64,000 nt of DNA from contig CAWJJM010000012.1 in the NCBI GenBank assembly GCA_963843275.1, positions 1,922,001 through 1,986,000 on the forward strand, in the 5' to 3' direction. Shown piece after piece: positions 17,877 through 30,737 of the stretch. Positions within the stretch are counted from its first letter, which is position 1. Every line of letters starts with the position of its first letter. The notes beneath the pieces were generated by a model. It had not been told where the DNA came from and ran no database searches. It saw only the letters and a list, made by a program, of their open reading frames with translations. The translations under genes and the position numbers were made by a program. This DNA is from CAWJJM01 sp963843275 (GTDB lineage: Bacteria; Acidobacteriota; Thermoanaerobaculia; Multivoradales; JBCCEF01).

Positions 17877-19689
17877 CCACCGGCCGGCGGCCCGCCGGCG
17901 GCGGAGTGCGCCGAGATCCAGTCGGTGACGGCGGTCAACGCCTCGGGCGCGAACGTCTCCTCGATCGTGCCGTACTCGTCGATGCCGCCGGTCCCGGCGT
18001 GCTGGAAGAGGTGGTTGAGGCCGGGGAGGATGCGGACCTCGACGTCCGCGTCGCCGGCCTGCCGCAGCGCCGCCCGCAGCGCCGCGGCGTTGACCTCCGG
18101 GTCCACCTGGAAGTCCTTGCCGGCGAACAGCGCGAGCACCGGGACGTGCACCTGGCGCAGCGCGACCGCCGGGTCCTGGCGCATCAGCGAGCGGAACCAG
18201 GCGCTGGTCGACAGGCGGATGCCGCGCTCGACCGCCGCGTCGTCGATCCCCAGCCGGGACTGCTCCTCGGGGGTGAGCTCGCGGCGCCGGGCGGCGGAAC
18301 GCTCGCGCAGCCGGGCGGCCAGCTCGTCGCCCGACAACGCGGGATCCGCCACCAGCGCCAGGTCGGCGGCCTGCGTCGCCAGGGCGCGGTCGACCAGCCC
18401 CGCGTCGACGCCCCGCAACCGGTAGGCGGCGCGCGCCTGGCGCATCAGGAGGTCGGGCAGCGGCTCCCCCGGCGGTGCCAGCAGCACCAGGAAGGCCACC
18501 CGGCGGTCCTCCGCGGCCACGCGGGGCGCGATCAGCCCGCCCTCGCTGTGGCCGAGGAGGCCCACCGCGCCGGAGTCGACCCCGGGGCGGGCCGCCAGGA
18601 AGGCCACCGCGGCGCGCGCGTCGGCCGCGAAGTCGTCGATCGTCGAGCCCAGGTGATCGCCGCCCGACGCCCCCGTCCCACGGTCGTCCCAGCGGAGCGA
18701 CGCGATGCCGTGGCGGGCGAGGTGATCGGCGATCACCAGGAACGGCTTGTGGCCCATCAGCGACTCGTCGCGGTCCTGCGGACCCGAGCCGCTGATCATG
18801 GCCACGGCCGGGAACGGCCCCTCGCCCGGCGGCAGGACGAAGGTGCCGGCCAGCTCGACCCCGCCCGCCGGGCTGCGGAAGGTGACCTCCTCGGCGGCGT
18901 AGGGGAAGGGGCCCTTCGGCTCCTGCGGCCGCTCGACGGCGAACGGGGCGGCGAGGCGCCGGAAGGTCAGCGGCAGCGCGCGGCCGCCTTGCGACCAGGT
19001 GCCGGCGACGGCGCTGCCGTCGGGCTCCATCGTCCCCTCGAAGGCCGCGCCGATCGCCGGGAAGGCGAAGCCGCAGCGCCCGGTCCGCGAAGCTGGCGCT
19101 CGCAGCCCGGAGCTGGCCCCCTGGTCGACGCTGTCGACGACGGCCTGCAACGACCCGTCCGCCGCCGCCGTTCGACATGCAGCGCCAGGCGCAGCTTCAC
19201 CGGACCCGCGTCGAGCAGGCCGAGCCACTCCCCCTCCGCGCCGGCGCCCGGGACCGGCGCCGGCGGCGGCCGGGGCGTCGGTCGCCGCCCCGGCACGCCG
19301 CCGACTCCCCGTCGGCGCGGACCAGCGCGAACGGCAGCTCCTGCCCGCCCTGGCGGAAGGTGCCGGCGATGGCGTCGCCGCCGGCGACCAGCCGGCCGTC
19401 GAAGGTCGGGCGACCCGGGATCCCGGCCATCTCGAAGTGGATCGCGTCGGCTTCGACGGCGACCGCCGACAGCGCGAAGCCGCGTAGCGACTGGGCCGGG
19501 ATGTCGATGCTGCCGGACCAGGCCCCGCCCTCCCCCGGCACCAGGGTCACGACCACCCCGAGCCCGCCGGAGGGCAGCTCGATCGCGCCCTGCCAGAGAC
19601 CCTCCGGCCCGACCATGGCGGCGCCCGCCGCCGCGCGCCGCGAGCATCGCCAACGCCATCCCCGCCCCGATCCCGAACGCGTTCCTCAT
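17873..19689 (-). CDS. Secreted alpha/beta hydrolase with N-terminal beta domain (multiply frameshifted)
   Basis: Reconstructed product of about 600 residues: signal peptide ('MRNAFGIGAGMALAMLAA'), then a beta-rich N-terminal region built of two similar stretches ('LWQGAIELPSGGLGVVVTL', later 'GEWLGLLDAGPVKLRLALHVE'), then an S9/S33-type hydrolase domain. The hydrolase has 'AVAMISGSGPQDRDESL', nucleophile 'LGHSEGGLIA', acid 'LFAGKDFQVDP' and 'LPGLNHLFQ' histidine. The hydrolase half is in one frame; the first 200 residues need at least four single-base corrections, near 19640, 19300, 19165 and 19085-19110. The substrate is unknown. A 17-bp-spaced promoter lies upstream at 19843-19871. Confidence 0.7.
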
Positions 19690-19829
19690 CGCTCTCTCCC
19701 TTCGTCCCCGGAGCCGGCCTCTCGGCCCGCGCCCCTCCGACGCTCCATGCGCCAGCGCCGGCGGTGGATTCCCCGGCCCGGCGCCCGTTTCGCGAGGTCA
19801 AGCTCACACGGTCGAAATGTCGCGCTTCC

Positions 19830-19857
19830 TTGACATGCACGGAGAGTAAAGTAAGTT
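19830..19857 (+). promoter_or_regulatory. Divergent promoter facing the CHRD gene
   Basis: TTGACA (19830-19835) and, 16 bp on, TAAGTT (19852-19857). It interleaves with the minus-strand promoter, so the two would compete. The leader to the ATG at 20104 would be about 240 nt. In the rest of the 19690-20103 gap no gene or structured RNA is recognised. Confidence 0.4.
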
Positions 19858-19871
19858 CGCCTATTTGTCAA
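19843..19871 (-). promoter_or_regulatory. Promoter for the secreted hydrolase
   Basis: On the minus strand a perfect TTGACA (19866-19871) is followed after 17 bp by TACTCT (19843-19848). It sits in an unusually AT-rich patch. It overlaps a plus-strand promoter. Confidence 0.55.
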
Positions 19872-20103
19872 GCGTCATTGTCTTGTCGCTGGAAGCGGAG
19901 GAGCCCGTCCTCCCCACCCGTGCGGGTGTGGTCGGCGCAGTGCGGCGTCCGTAGCGTGGGGACCGAGGTCCGAAACGGCGAACCCGGCGCGAGCCGGCGG
20001 CGCAAAGTCGGGGGCCTCGTGCGGGTGCCGCTCCACTCCGTACCCCGCCGGGCGAGGTGGCTCCGGCTGCCGAAGACCTCCCTGACGCGAAAGGAGGTCG
20101 TGT

Positions 20104-21266
20104 ATGCCGCGCCGTCCCCTCCGCCTGCTGCCCTTCCTCGCCGCCCTCGCCCTCGCCGCCCTGCCCCCGGGGCCGCGGCGCAGGTCTTCCAACTCAGCGC
20201 CCGCCAGCTCGTGCCGGCCCTCGGCGACCCGCCGAGCGGACGTTGCGCGGTGGTCGTCGACGGCTACTTCGACGCCGGCTCCACCCTCAGCCTGCAGTGC
20301 ACCCACGAGCTCGGGGACGAGGTCACCCACGCCGAGGTCCGGATCGCCGAAAGCGGCCAGAACGGCCCGTTGGCCTTCACCTTCCCCGAGGTCGACAACG
20401 GCATGGTCTGGGGAACCTGGCCGCTGTCCACCGCCCGCACCGTCGACCTGCTGCTGGGGCGGCTCTACGTCCTGCTCACCACCGCGCACCGCCCCGCGGG
20501 CGCCCTGCGCGGACAGGTCCTCAACCCGCCGATCCCGGGCGGTTTGACCTGGATGCTCGTGCCGCTCACCGAGGGCGGCGTCCCGCCGCGGGAAGGCGGC
20601 GTCGAGAAGGGCCGCTGCGTCTTCGGGGTGCGCTACCTGGTCTCCGCTTCGAGCTCGGTCGAGCCCGACAACTTCCTCGTCGTCGCCTGCCGCCACAGCC
20701 TGGCTGGTCCCACCGGAGCGGAGCTGCGCCGGCGGGGCACCGCGGAGAGCATCCCGCTGAGCCCCACCGGGGTGAGCCCCTTCGTCTGGTCGCTGAACTG
20801 GACCTGGCCGCCGCCCATCGGCGGCTTGAACGGGGGCCTGCTCGACGCCGAGCTCGAGATCGTGGTCCACCACGCCGGGGGGGAGATCGTCGGCCGGGCC
20901 CAGGGCTGCCCGCACCGGCCCGACCTCCTGTGCCTGACCGGGAACCGCTTCGGGGTGCACGCCGCCCACTACGTGGACGACCACGCCGTCGCGGCCCATG
21001 CGGTCCCGCTGACCCGCGACTCGGGGCTGTTCTGGTTCTTCGACCCGGAGAACCAGGAAATGCTGGTCAAGGTGCTCGACGCCTGTGTGGTCAACGGCTA
21101 CTTCTGGGTGTTCTACGCCGCCACTACCAACGTCGGCTTCCAGCTCGACGTCGCGGACCTGGCGACGGCATACGACATCGGCGAGTTCCGCTACAAGATC
21201 TACAGCAACCCGTCGTCCCACAAGGCCGACACCGTCCTCGACGTCGCCGCCTTCCCGTGCCCCTGA
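20104..21266 (+). CDS. Secreted CHRD-domain protein with C-terminal FWFF module (one frameshift)
   Basis: Exported protein of about 387 residues. ATG 20104 has AAAGGAGG upstream and starts a signal peptide ('MPRRPLRLLPFLAALALAAL'). A C/G run near 20170 then breaks the frame; one base less gives 'GAAAQVFQLSARQLVPAL', the beginning of a CHRD (chordin-like) beta domain that ends 'HRPAGALRGQVL'. A cysteine-containing middle follows. The last ~110 residues form a module often seen at the ends of Acidobacteria secreted proteins: 'CLTGNRFGVHA', 'SGLFWFFDPENQEMLVKVLD', 'VNGYFWVFYAATTNVGF'. Role unknown; surface attachment is possible. Homopolymer position suggests sequencing error. Confidence 0.65.
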
Positions 21267-21290
21267 GCACGCCGGGAGCGCGCGGCCGCC

Positions 21291-21667
21291 CTACCGCGGG
21301 CTGGTCGAAGCCGGGGCGAGGGACACGGGGACGGCGAAGAAGATGGCGTAGACGCAGCAGGCGTAGAGCGGCACCAGCGGCGCCGCGGCCTGCTGCGCGG
21401 CCGGGGCCATGGCGCGCAGCAGGACGACCAGGGCCGGGGGGCCGGCCAGGTAGACGACGAGCAGGCGCCGGGCCAGCGGCCGCGGTCGCCCGGCCCGCCG
21501 GTGGACGTAGACGTTGCCGGCCAGCCAGCCCGCCGCGGCGGCGAAGCCGTACAGGCCGTAGAGGCCGAGAGGCACGGCGCCGGCCAACGGCACCAGCCGC
21601 ATCAGGTGGAGGATGACCAGCGCCCAGCAGGCCGCGCCGAGCGCCGCCAGGCTGCGCTCGAACGACC

Positions 21668-21671
<4 letters not shown>
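21291..21671 (-). CDS. Small integral membrane protein downstream of gcvP
   Basis: A 126-residue protein of unknown function with about four hydrophobic helices ('LAALGAACWALVILHLMRLV', 'GAVPLGLYGLYGFAAAAGWLAG', 'LLVVYLAGPPALVVLLRAM', 'LVPLYACCVYAIFFAVPVSL'). Its GTG start overlaps the gcvP stop by 4 nt (GTGA), so it is translationally coupled to the glycine cleavage operon. Charged residues lie between helices. No family recognised. Confidence 0.7.
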
Positions 21672-24650
<2,979 letters not shown>

Positions 24651-24654
24651 GGGG

Positions 24655-25041
24655 TCACTCGCCTCCGTTGTCCACGTACTCTTCGTACTGGTCGGCCTTC
24701 ATCAGCTTCTCGAGGTCGGCGGCCGAGGAGAAGCGGACCTTCACCAGCCAGCCCTCGCCGTGCGGGTCGTCGTTGAGGACCTCGGGATCGTCGCCGACCG
24801 CCTCGTTGACCTCCACGATCTCGCCGGCGACCGGGGTGTAGACCTCCGCCACCGCCTTGACCGACTCGATGGTGCCGATCTCGTCGCCGGCGTCGAACAC
24901 CTGCCCGACGTCGGGCAGCTCCACGAACACCACCTCGCCGAGCTCCTCCTGGGCGAAGTGGGTGATGCCCAGCACGCAGACGTCGTCTTCCACCCGCACC
25001 CACTCGTGCTCTTCGGTGTAGAGATTTTCCTTCGGGTACAT
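24655..25041 (-). CDS. gcvH: Glycine cleavage system H protein GcvH
   Basis: Lipoyl carrier that shuttles the aminomethyl group from GcvP to GcvT. The 128 residues have 'YTEEHEWVRVEDDVCVLGIT', the lipoylation site Lys in 'GTIESVKAVAEVYTPVAG' and 'NDDPHGEGWLVKVRF'. The ATG at 25041 has GGAGGGA upstream. It lies 110 bp after gcvT and 4 bp before gcvP. Intact. Confidence 0.96.
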   Translation of the reverse strand: MYPKENLYTEEHEWVRVEDDVCVLGITHFAQEELGEVVFVELPDVGQVFDAGDEIGTIESVKAVAEVYTPVAGEIVEVNEAVGDDPEVLNDDPHGEGWLVKVRFSSAADLEKLMKADQYEEYVDNGGE

Positions 25042-25151
25042 GCTTCCCTCCTGGTCGACGGCCACCGTGGAAGAGCGCCCGGCCGGACCACGGCACGGGC
25101 GCGATCCCGCTCGCCGTTCATTATCGCATCGCGCCCTCGCAGCGGGCCGCC

Positions 25152-26268
<1,117 letters not shown>

Positions 26269-26284
26269 GGCGGCGGCACCTCCG

Positions 26285-26348
26285 AAAAAAGGCCGCGGCG
26301 AGCCGCGGCGGCCTGGCGGCCCGAGGGCGGTCCACCGCCCCGCGGGCC
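26285..26348 (-). terminator. Tandem hairpins with U-tract just before gcvT (attenuator or upstream terminator)
   Basis: On the minus strand a first hairpin (26318-26348, arms GGCCCG..GGGCGG / CCGCCC..CGGGCC) is followed by a second (GCCGCGG CTCG CCGCGGC, 26292-26309) and then TTTTTT (26285-26290). Only 16 nt separate the U-tract from the gcvT ATG, so no promoter fits between. Transcripts of gcvT must read through this structure. It could terminate the Spy-like gene at 26436, control gcv expression by attenuation, or both. No glycine-riboswitch core was recognised. Confidence 0.7.
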
Positions 26349-26435
26349 ACCGTCAAACTATCACAGCGAGCGGCCGCCACGGCCCGCCCCACGGGACGGG
26401 AAAAGGCTGTCGGGAATGGGTTTCCGGCTCCCGGA

Positions 26436-26987
26436 TCAGCCCGCGCCGCCGTCCTCCGGAGGCCCGCCCGGGCCGCCGTCGCCGGGCCGCCGGGGATGCG
26501 GCCCGAAGAACTTCCGCACCTCGGCGAGGACGGCCAGCTTGTCGCGCTGGTCGGGGGTCAGCAGAGCCTCGAAGGCGGCGCGCTCCTCCTCGCGCAGGCT
26601 GCGGATCCGGTCGCGCCCGGCGTGTAGCGCGATCGCCTTCTCTCCCACCGCGGTCGCGTCCGGCGCGTCCCCTTCGAGCAGGGCCCGCAGCTCCTCGGCG
26701 AGGGCGCGGTTCTGCTCGCGCAGCGGTTGGATGGCCGCCGCGGTCGTCTGGTGCAGCTCCTTGGCGGCCGCGACCTGCGCCTCGGTCAGGTCGAGGTAGG
26801 CGGCCAGGCGGGCCGCCGGCGCGGGACCGGCGCCGGGGCCCGGCCCGCCCGGCGGGGCGGCGGCGGGACCGCGTCCCGGGCCGCCGCCGGGCGGCTGGGC
26901 GACCGCGGGCAGGGCGGCGAGCAGGGCGACCGCCAGCAGCAGGGCGACGGTCGGGGGGTGCGGCAGGCGGACGGGACGGGGGGTCAT
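26436..26987 (-). CDS. Periplasmic Spy/CpxP-like protein
   Basis: Exported protein of 183 residues. The signal peptide is followed by a Pro/Gly-rich linker (about 33-62) and a helical domain with 'LDLTEAQVAAAKELHQTTAAAI' and 'LLTPDQRDKLAVL', the LTxxQ-like motifs of the Spy/CpxP and periplasmic metal-sensor families. The tail is again Pro/Gly-rich. Of two adjacent ATGs, 26987 has AGGAG at the better spacing (6 nt). In other bacteria such proteins are periplasmic chaperones or envelope-stress/metal sensors; which applies here is unknown. The divergent neighbour is a PhoB-like regulator. Confidence 0.7.
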   Translation of the reverse strand: MTPRPVRLPHPPTVALLLAVALLAALPAVAQPPGGGPGRGPAAAPPGGPGPGAGPAPAARLAAYLDLTEAQVAAAKELHQTTAAAIQPLREQNRALAEELRALLEGDAPDATAVGEKAIALHAGRDRIRSLREEERAAFEALLTPDQRDKLAVLAEVRKFFGPHPRRPGDGGPGGPPEDGGAG

Positions 26988-27427
26988 CGGCATCTCCTCT
27001 CGGTCGTTCACGGGTCTCGCTTCGTCCGGTCGCGGGGACGCCGGCGGCGCCCTCCACGGCGGTGGAACCCGCGACCGGCGGGAACCCTGCGCCCCCGTGG
27101 GAGGGGGGGCCCGCGCAGACTCTGCCATCCCCTGGGGCGGTCCCGCGCCGGCCCCTAAGCCGCTCCGTCACCGCGATTTAACAGGATCGTGACCCCCTTT
27201 TCAAAGGCCCGACCTGTGGAAAAGGCGCCGCCCTCTCCCCCGGGGCGGCGGCCTCCCCCGGGCAGGACTTACAAAGGGCGACAAACAAAGCACTTGTCGC
27301 TCTGCACAAGCTCTTGTTCAAGATGCTGAGGCCCCCGCCGGAAGGCCGAAAACGCGCCTTTTCGACCGTTTTTCCGCACCCTTTTCCACACCTTCTGTGG
27401 AGAACCTGCGTGCTAGTGTCCCGCCGG
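26988..27427 (+). other. 440-bp intergenic region with three DnaA-box-like 9-mers
   Basis: No gene seen. The half next to the regulator (27172-27427) is clearly richer in A/T than the rest of the window. It contains TGTGGAAAA (27215-27223), TTTTCCACA (27382-27390) and TGTGGAGAA (27396-27404), each within one or two bases of the TTATCCACA DnaA box or its complement. It also has a GCGACAA/TTGTCGC inverted repeat (27278-27300). No dnaA, dnaN or other replication gene is nearby. Confidence 0.4.
27414..27419 (+). promoter_or_regulatory. -10 box before the PhoB-like gene
   Basis: TAGTGT lies eight bases upstream of ATG 27428, without a Shine-Dalgarno, so the transcript may be leaderless. Confidence 0.35.
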
Positions 27428-28114
27428 ATGGCACGCGAGCGCGTCTACGTCGTCGAGGACGAGCCGGACATCGCCGAGGTCCTCCGCTACAACCTCGCCA
27501 AGGAGGGGCTCCGCGTCGACGTGGAGCGGCGCGGCGACCGGGCGCTGGAGGCCATCCGCCGCGACCCTCCCGACCTGGTGGTGCTCGACCTCATGCTCCC
27601 CGGCCTCGACGGCCTGGAGATCACCCGCACGCTGAAGCGCGACGCCGCCACCGCGGCCCTGCCGATCGTGATGCTGACCGCCCGCGGCGAGGAGATGGAC
27701 CGCATCGTCGGCCTCGAGCTCGGCGCCGACGACTACATCGCCAAGCCGTTCAGCCCGCGCGAGGTGGTGCTGCGGGTCAAGGCGGTGTTGCGCCGGGTCG
27801 ACGGCCGGGGCGGCGACGCGGGCCAGCCGCTCGTCGTCGGCGGGGTCGACCTCGACCCGGCGGCCCACCGGGCGCGGGTGCGCGGCCGCGAGGTCACCCT
27901 CACCGCCACCGAGTTCCGCCTGCTCAAGGTGCTGATGGAGCGCCGCGGCCGGGTGCAGAGCCGCGGCCAGCTCCTCGCCGACGTGTGGGGCTACTCCGAG
28001 GACGTCGACAGCCGCACCGTCGACACCCACATCCGGCGGCTGCGCCGCAAGCTCGGGCCCGAGGCCGATCGCATCGAGACCCTGATCGGCGTCGGCTACC
28101 GGATGCGCGAGTGA
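27428..28114 (+). CDS. PhoB-like response regulator
   Basis: OmpR/PhoB-family regulator of 228 residues. The receiver has 'VVEDEPDIAEVL', the phospho-acceptor Asp in 'VVLDLMLPGLDG', 'MLTARGEE' and 'IAKPFSPREVVLRV'. The winged helix shows 'LTATEFRLLKVL' and 'VDTHIRRLRRKLG...TLIGVGYRM'. A longer frame begins at 27314, but conserved sequence starts at ATG 27428. Its stop overlaps the kinase start (GTGA). A cognate PAS-containing PhoR-type kinase follows, and a phosphate gene island with a Pho-box-like site lies 6 kb on, so the PhoB role is plausible but not proven. Confidence 0.85.
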   Translation: MARERVYVVEDEPDIAEVLRYNLAKEGLRVDVERRGDRALEAIRRDPPDLVVLDLMLPGLDGLEITRTLKRDAATAALPIVMLTARGEEMDRIVGLELGADDYIAKPFSPREVVLRVKAVLRRVDGRGGDAGQPLVVGGVDLDPAAHRARVRGREVTLTATEFRLLKVLMERRGRVQSRGQLLADVWGYSEDVDSRTVDTHIRRLRRKLGPEADRIETLIGVGYRMRE

Positions 28115-29940
28115 GCGCGGTGCGCTGGCGGGTCCGCGGCTCCCGCAAGCTGCGCCTGGCCCCGCTGTGGCCCGCGCTCGCCGGGCTGCTGGTGCTGACC
28201 GCGACGCTCGCCGGGCTGCTGCCGCCCCTGTTCCGCGGCACCGCCGGCCAGCAGCTCCTCGACACCCTGCAGATCGTCGACCGCTCGGTGGCGCCCTGGC
28301 TGGACGGGCCGCCCGAGCGCCTGCAGCAGCGGGTCGCCGAGCTGGCCGCCGGCGCCAGCCTGCGCATCACCGTGATCCGCCGTGACGGCCGGGTGCTGGC
28401 CGACAGCGACCGCACCTGGGCGGAGGTGGGGCGGATGGAGAACCACGCCGGGCGGCCGGAGGTCCGGGCGGCGCTCGCCGATGGCGCCGGCACCGCGGTG
28501 CGCCGCAGCGCCACCACCCGGCGCCACTACGTCTACGGCGCCCGGCCTTTCACCACCCCCGCCGGCCGGCGCTACGTGCTGCGGCTGGCCCAGCCGCTCG
28601 AGGAGCTGGCCCTGGTGCGCGGCCGGCTGGCGCAGGCGCTGGGGGTGGCCCTGCTGGTGACCCTGGTCGCCATCGCGGTGATCTCGGCCTGGCTCGACCG
28701 CCGCCTGCTGGCGCCGCTCACCGCGCTGATCGGCGGCGCCGGAGAGCTCGCCGCCGGCCGCACCGACGAGCGCCTGCCGGTGCCGGAGAACGACGAGCTC
28801 GCCGCCCTGGCCACGGCGGTGAACCGGATGACCGACCGCCTGCAGGCCCAGGTGGGCGTCGCCGAGGCCGAGCGCGACCACCTGCGCACCATCGTCTCCT
28901 CGATGTCCGAGGGGGTGCTGGTGGTCGACGCCGACGGCCGCGCCGTCCTCGCCAACCCCGCCTTCCGCCGCCTCTTCGGCCTGCCCCGCGACTTCGCCGG
29001 CCGGCTCCCCTTCGAGCTGGCCCGGCACCCGGAGCTCGCCGCGGTCATCGACGAGACCCTGCGCCGCGGCGAGGCGCGCCGCGAGGAGGTGGTGCTCGAG
29101 GCGGGCGGCACCTCGCCGCGCACCCTGGCGCTCGCCGGCTCGGCCCTGGACCCCGGCGGCCGCGGCGGCGCCACCGGCGCCGTGGTGGTGGCGCGCGACA
29201 CCACCGAGATCACCCGCCTCTCCCGCATGCGCAGCGACTTCGTGGCCAACGTCTCGCACGAGCTCAAGACGCCGCTGTCGGCCATCCGCGGCCTCGCCGA
29301 GACGCTGCGCGACGGCGCCCTCGAGGAGCCCGAGACCTCGCGCCGCTTCACCGGCCGCATCCTCGACCAGTGCCACCGCCTCGAGGCCCTGCTCGAGGAC
29401 CTGCTGACCCTGTCCCGGCTGGAGAGCCCGGACGTGCCGGTCGAACGCCGCCCCGTCGACCTCGCCCGCCTCGTCGAGCGCTGCGTCGAGACGGTCGCCG
29501 CCCGCGCCGAGGGGCGTGACGTGGCGGTGAGCGCCGAGGTCGCCGCCGACCTCCCGAGCTTCCAGGGCGACGCCGCCAACCTCGAGCGCCTGCTGCTCAA
29601 CCTGCTCGACAACGCCGTCAAGTACAACCGCCCCGGCGGCACCGTCACCGTCCGCCTCGAGGCCGCCGGCGGCGACGCCCCCGAGGTCGTCCTCGAGGTC
29701 GCCGACACCGGCCTCGGCATCCCCGCCGGCGCCCTGCCGCGCATCTTCGAGCGCTTCTTCCGCGTCGACAAGGGCCGCGCCCGCGACGAGGGCGGCACCG
29801 GCCTCGGCCTCGCCATCGTCAAGCACGTCGCCCAGTCCCACGGCGGCCGCGTCGAGGTCCACAGCCGCCCCACCGAAGGCTCCACCTTCCGCGTCCACCT
29901 GCCCGCCGGTCCGGTCGCCCCCTCCGCCGCCGCCGGCTGA
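28111..29940 (+). CDS. PhoR-like sensor histidine kinase
   Basis: Membrane kinase of 609 residues. Helix 1 is at about 19-40. An extracytoplasmic domain with 'LRITVIRRDGRVLADSDRTWAEVGRMENHAGRPEV', typical of PhoR/ResE-like kinases, follows. Helix 2 ('ALGVALLVTLVAIAVISAWL') leads to a HAMP segment and a PAS domain ('IVSSMSEGVLVVDADGRAVLANPAF'). The H-box is 'FVANVSHELKTPLSAIRGLAETLRDG', the N-box 'LLLNLLDNAVKYN' and the G-boxes 'VADTGLGIP' and 'GGTGLGLAIVKHV'. Paired with the regulator upstream. Architecture matches PhoR. Confidence 0.87.
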   Translation: MSAVRWRVRGSRKLRLAPLWPALAGLLVLTATLAGLLPPLFRGTAGQQLLDTLQIVDRSVAPWLDGPPERLQQRVAELAAGASLRITVIRRDGRVLADSDRTWAEVGRMENHAGRPEVRAALADGAGTAVRRSATTRRHYVYGARPFTTPAGRRYVLRLAQPLEELALVRGRLAQALGVALLVTLVAIAVISAWLDRRLLAPLTALIGGAGELAAGRTDERLPVPENDELAALATAVNRMTDRLQAQVGVAEAERDHLRTIVSSMSEGVLVVDADGRAVLANPAFRRLFGLPRDFAGRLPFELARHPELAAVIDETLRRGEARREEVVLEAGGTSPRTLALAGSALDPGGRGGATGAVVVARDTTEITRLSRMRSDFVANVSHELKTPLSAIRGLAETLRDGALEEPETSRRFTGRILDQCHRLEALLEDLLTLSRLESPDVPVERRPVDLARLVERCVETVAARAEGRDVAVSAEVAADLPSFQGDAANLERLLLNLLDNAVKYNRPGGTVTVRLEAAGGDAPEVVLEVADTGLGIPAGALPRIFERFFRVDKGRARDEGGTGLGLAIVKHVAQSHGGRVEVHSRPTEGSTFRVHLPAGPVAPSAAAG

Positions 29941-30289
29941 ACCACGGGCCCGTCGCGGCACGCGGCCCGCCGGGCACCCGGACGACGGGAGCTCACCGGG
30001 GCGTCGTCGCCGCCGCGTCCGGGCCTGTCGTCGCGCGGTCCGACCCGCGGCCGAGTCCCCCTGAGCGCCGGCGGGATCTGCAAGAAGTTCCGCGGGCGCG
30101 CGCCGACCGTGGCGAATCGGTGCGGCCGGCGGTCTCCCGCCGCCGGCGTCCCGCGACCGGCGCCCCCGCGCCCCGCGCGCCAGCGGCCCGGTCCTCCCCC
30201 GGGCGCCGGGCGGCACGAAAGCTGCGTGGGCTGGAAGCCCGGGGGTCGGGCCGGCTTGCGGCCCGGTCCCGCCAACCGAGGAGGTGCCG
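29941..30289 (+). other. 349-bp non-coding gap
   Basis: No credible gene: open frames here are antisense GC-rich artefacts with poor composition. Several GC hairpins can form (for example around 30247-30270), none with a T-tract. The last bases hold the GAGGAGG ribosome-binding site of the VOC gene. Confidence 0.5.
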
Positions 30290-30658
30290 ATGCGACTCAA
30301 CCACGTGGATCTCCAGGTCTCCGACGTCGACGCGGCGCGGGAGTTCTTCGAGGACCTGTTCGACTTCCGGTGCGTGTTCCAGCGGCGCCGGGAGCTGGCG
30401 ATGCTGGAGGACGAAGACGGGTTCTCGCTCGGAGTGAGCAACCTGTTCAAGTCCGACCCGCCGCACTACCCCTCCGACTTCCACATCGGGTTCGTGCTCG
30501 ACACGGAGGCCGAGGTGCGGGCGCAGTACGAGCGGCTCCACGAGGCGGGGGTGGAGATGAAGGCGGAGCTCGCCTTCGGCGGGCCGAACGTCTACTTCAT
30601 GTGCATCGGGCCGGACGCCATCCAGGTGGAGGTCCGGGCGCCGCGGGACGAGGACTGA
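30290..30658 (+). CDS. VOC-family (glyoxalase/dioxygenase fold) protein
   Basis: Single vicinal-oxygen-chelate domain of 122 residues. Two beta-alpha-beta-beta-beta modules: 'LNHVDLQVSDVDAAREFFEDLF' at the N-terminus and 'FHIGFVLDTEAEVRAQYERLHEAGVEM' in the middle, ending 'DAIQVEVRAP'. Metal-ligand positions appear as His in 'NHVDL' and 'FHIGF' and Glu in 'VEVRA'. The substrate is unknown. ATG 30290 is preferred to an upstream GTG because AGGAGG is then correctly spaced. Next to an SRPBCC-family gene, a common pairing among small detoxification or antibiotic-sequestering proteins. Confidence 0.85.
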   Translation: MRLNHVDLQVSDVDAAREFFEDLFDFRCVFQRRRELAMLEDEDGFSLGVSNLFKSDPPHYPSDFHIGFVLDTEAEVRAQYERLHEAGVEMKAELAFGGPNVYFMCIGPDAIQVEVRAPRDED

Positions 30659-30737
30659 GGGCGGCTTCCGCCGGCGCCGGCCGCGGCGTTTCCCTGTAGC
30701 ATCGCGCGACACCGACGAACGCGAAAGGAAGGGGACC

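Noticed and set aside
26269..26435. Glycine riboswitch before gcvT
   Set aside because: The conserved glycine aptamer core bases were not recognisable; only hairpins and a U-tract are supported.
27172..27427. Chromosomal origin of replication
   Set aside because: DnaA-like boxes are present but no dnaA, dnaN, gyrB, rpmH or parAB gene is in the window.
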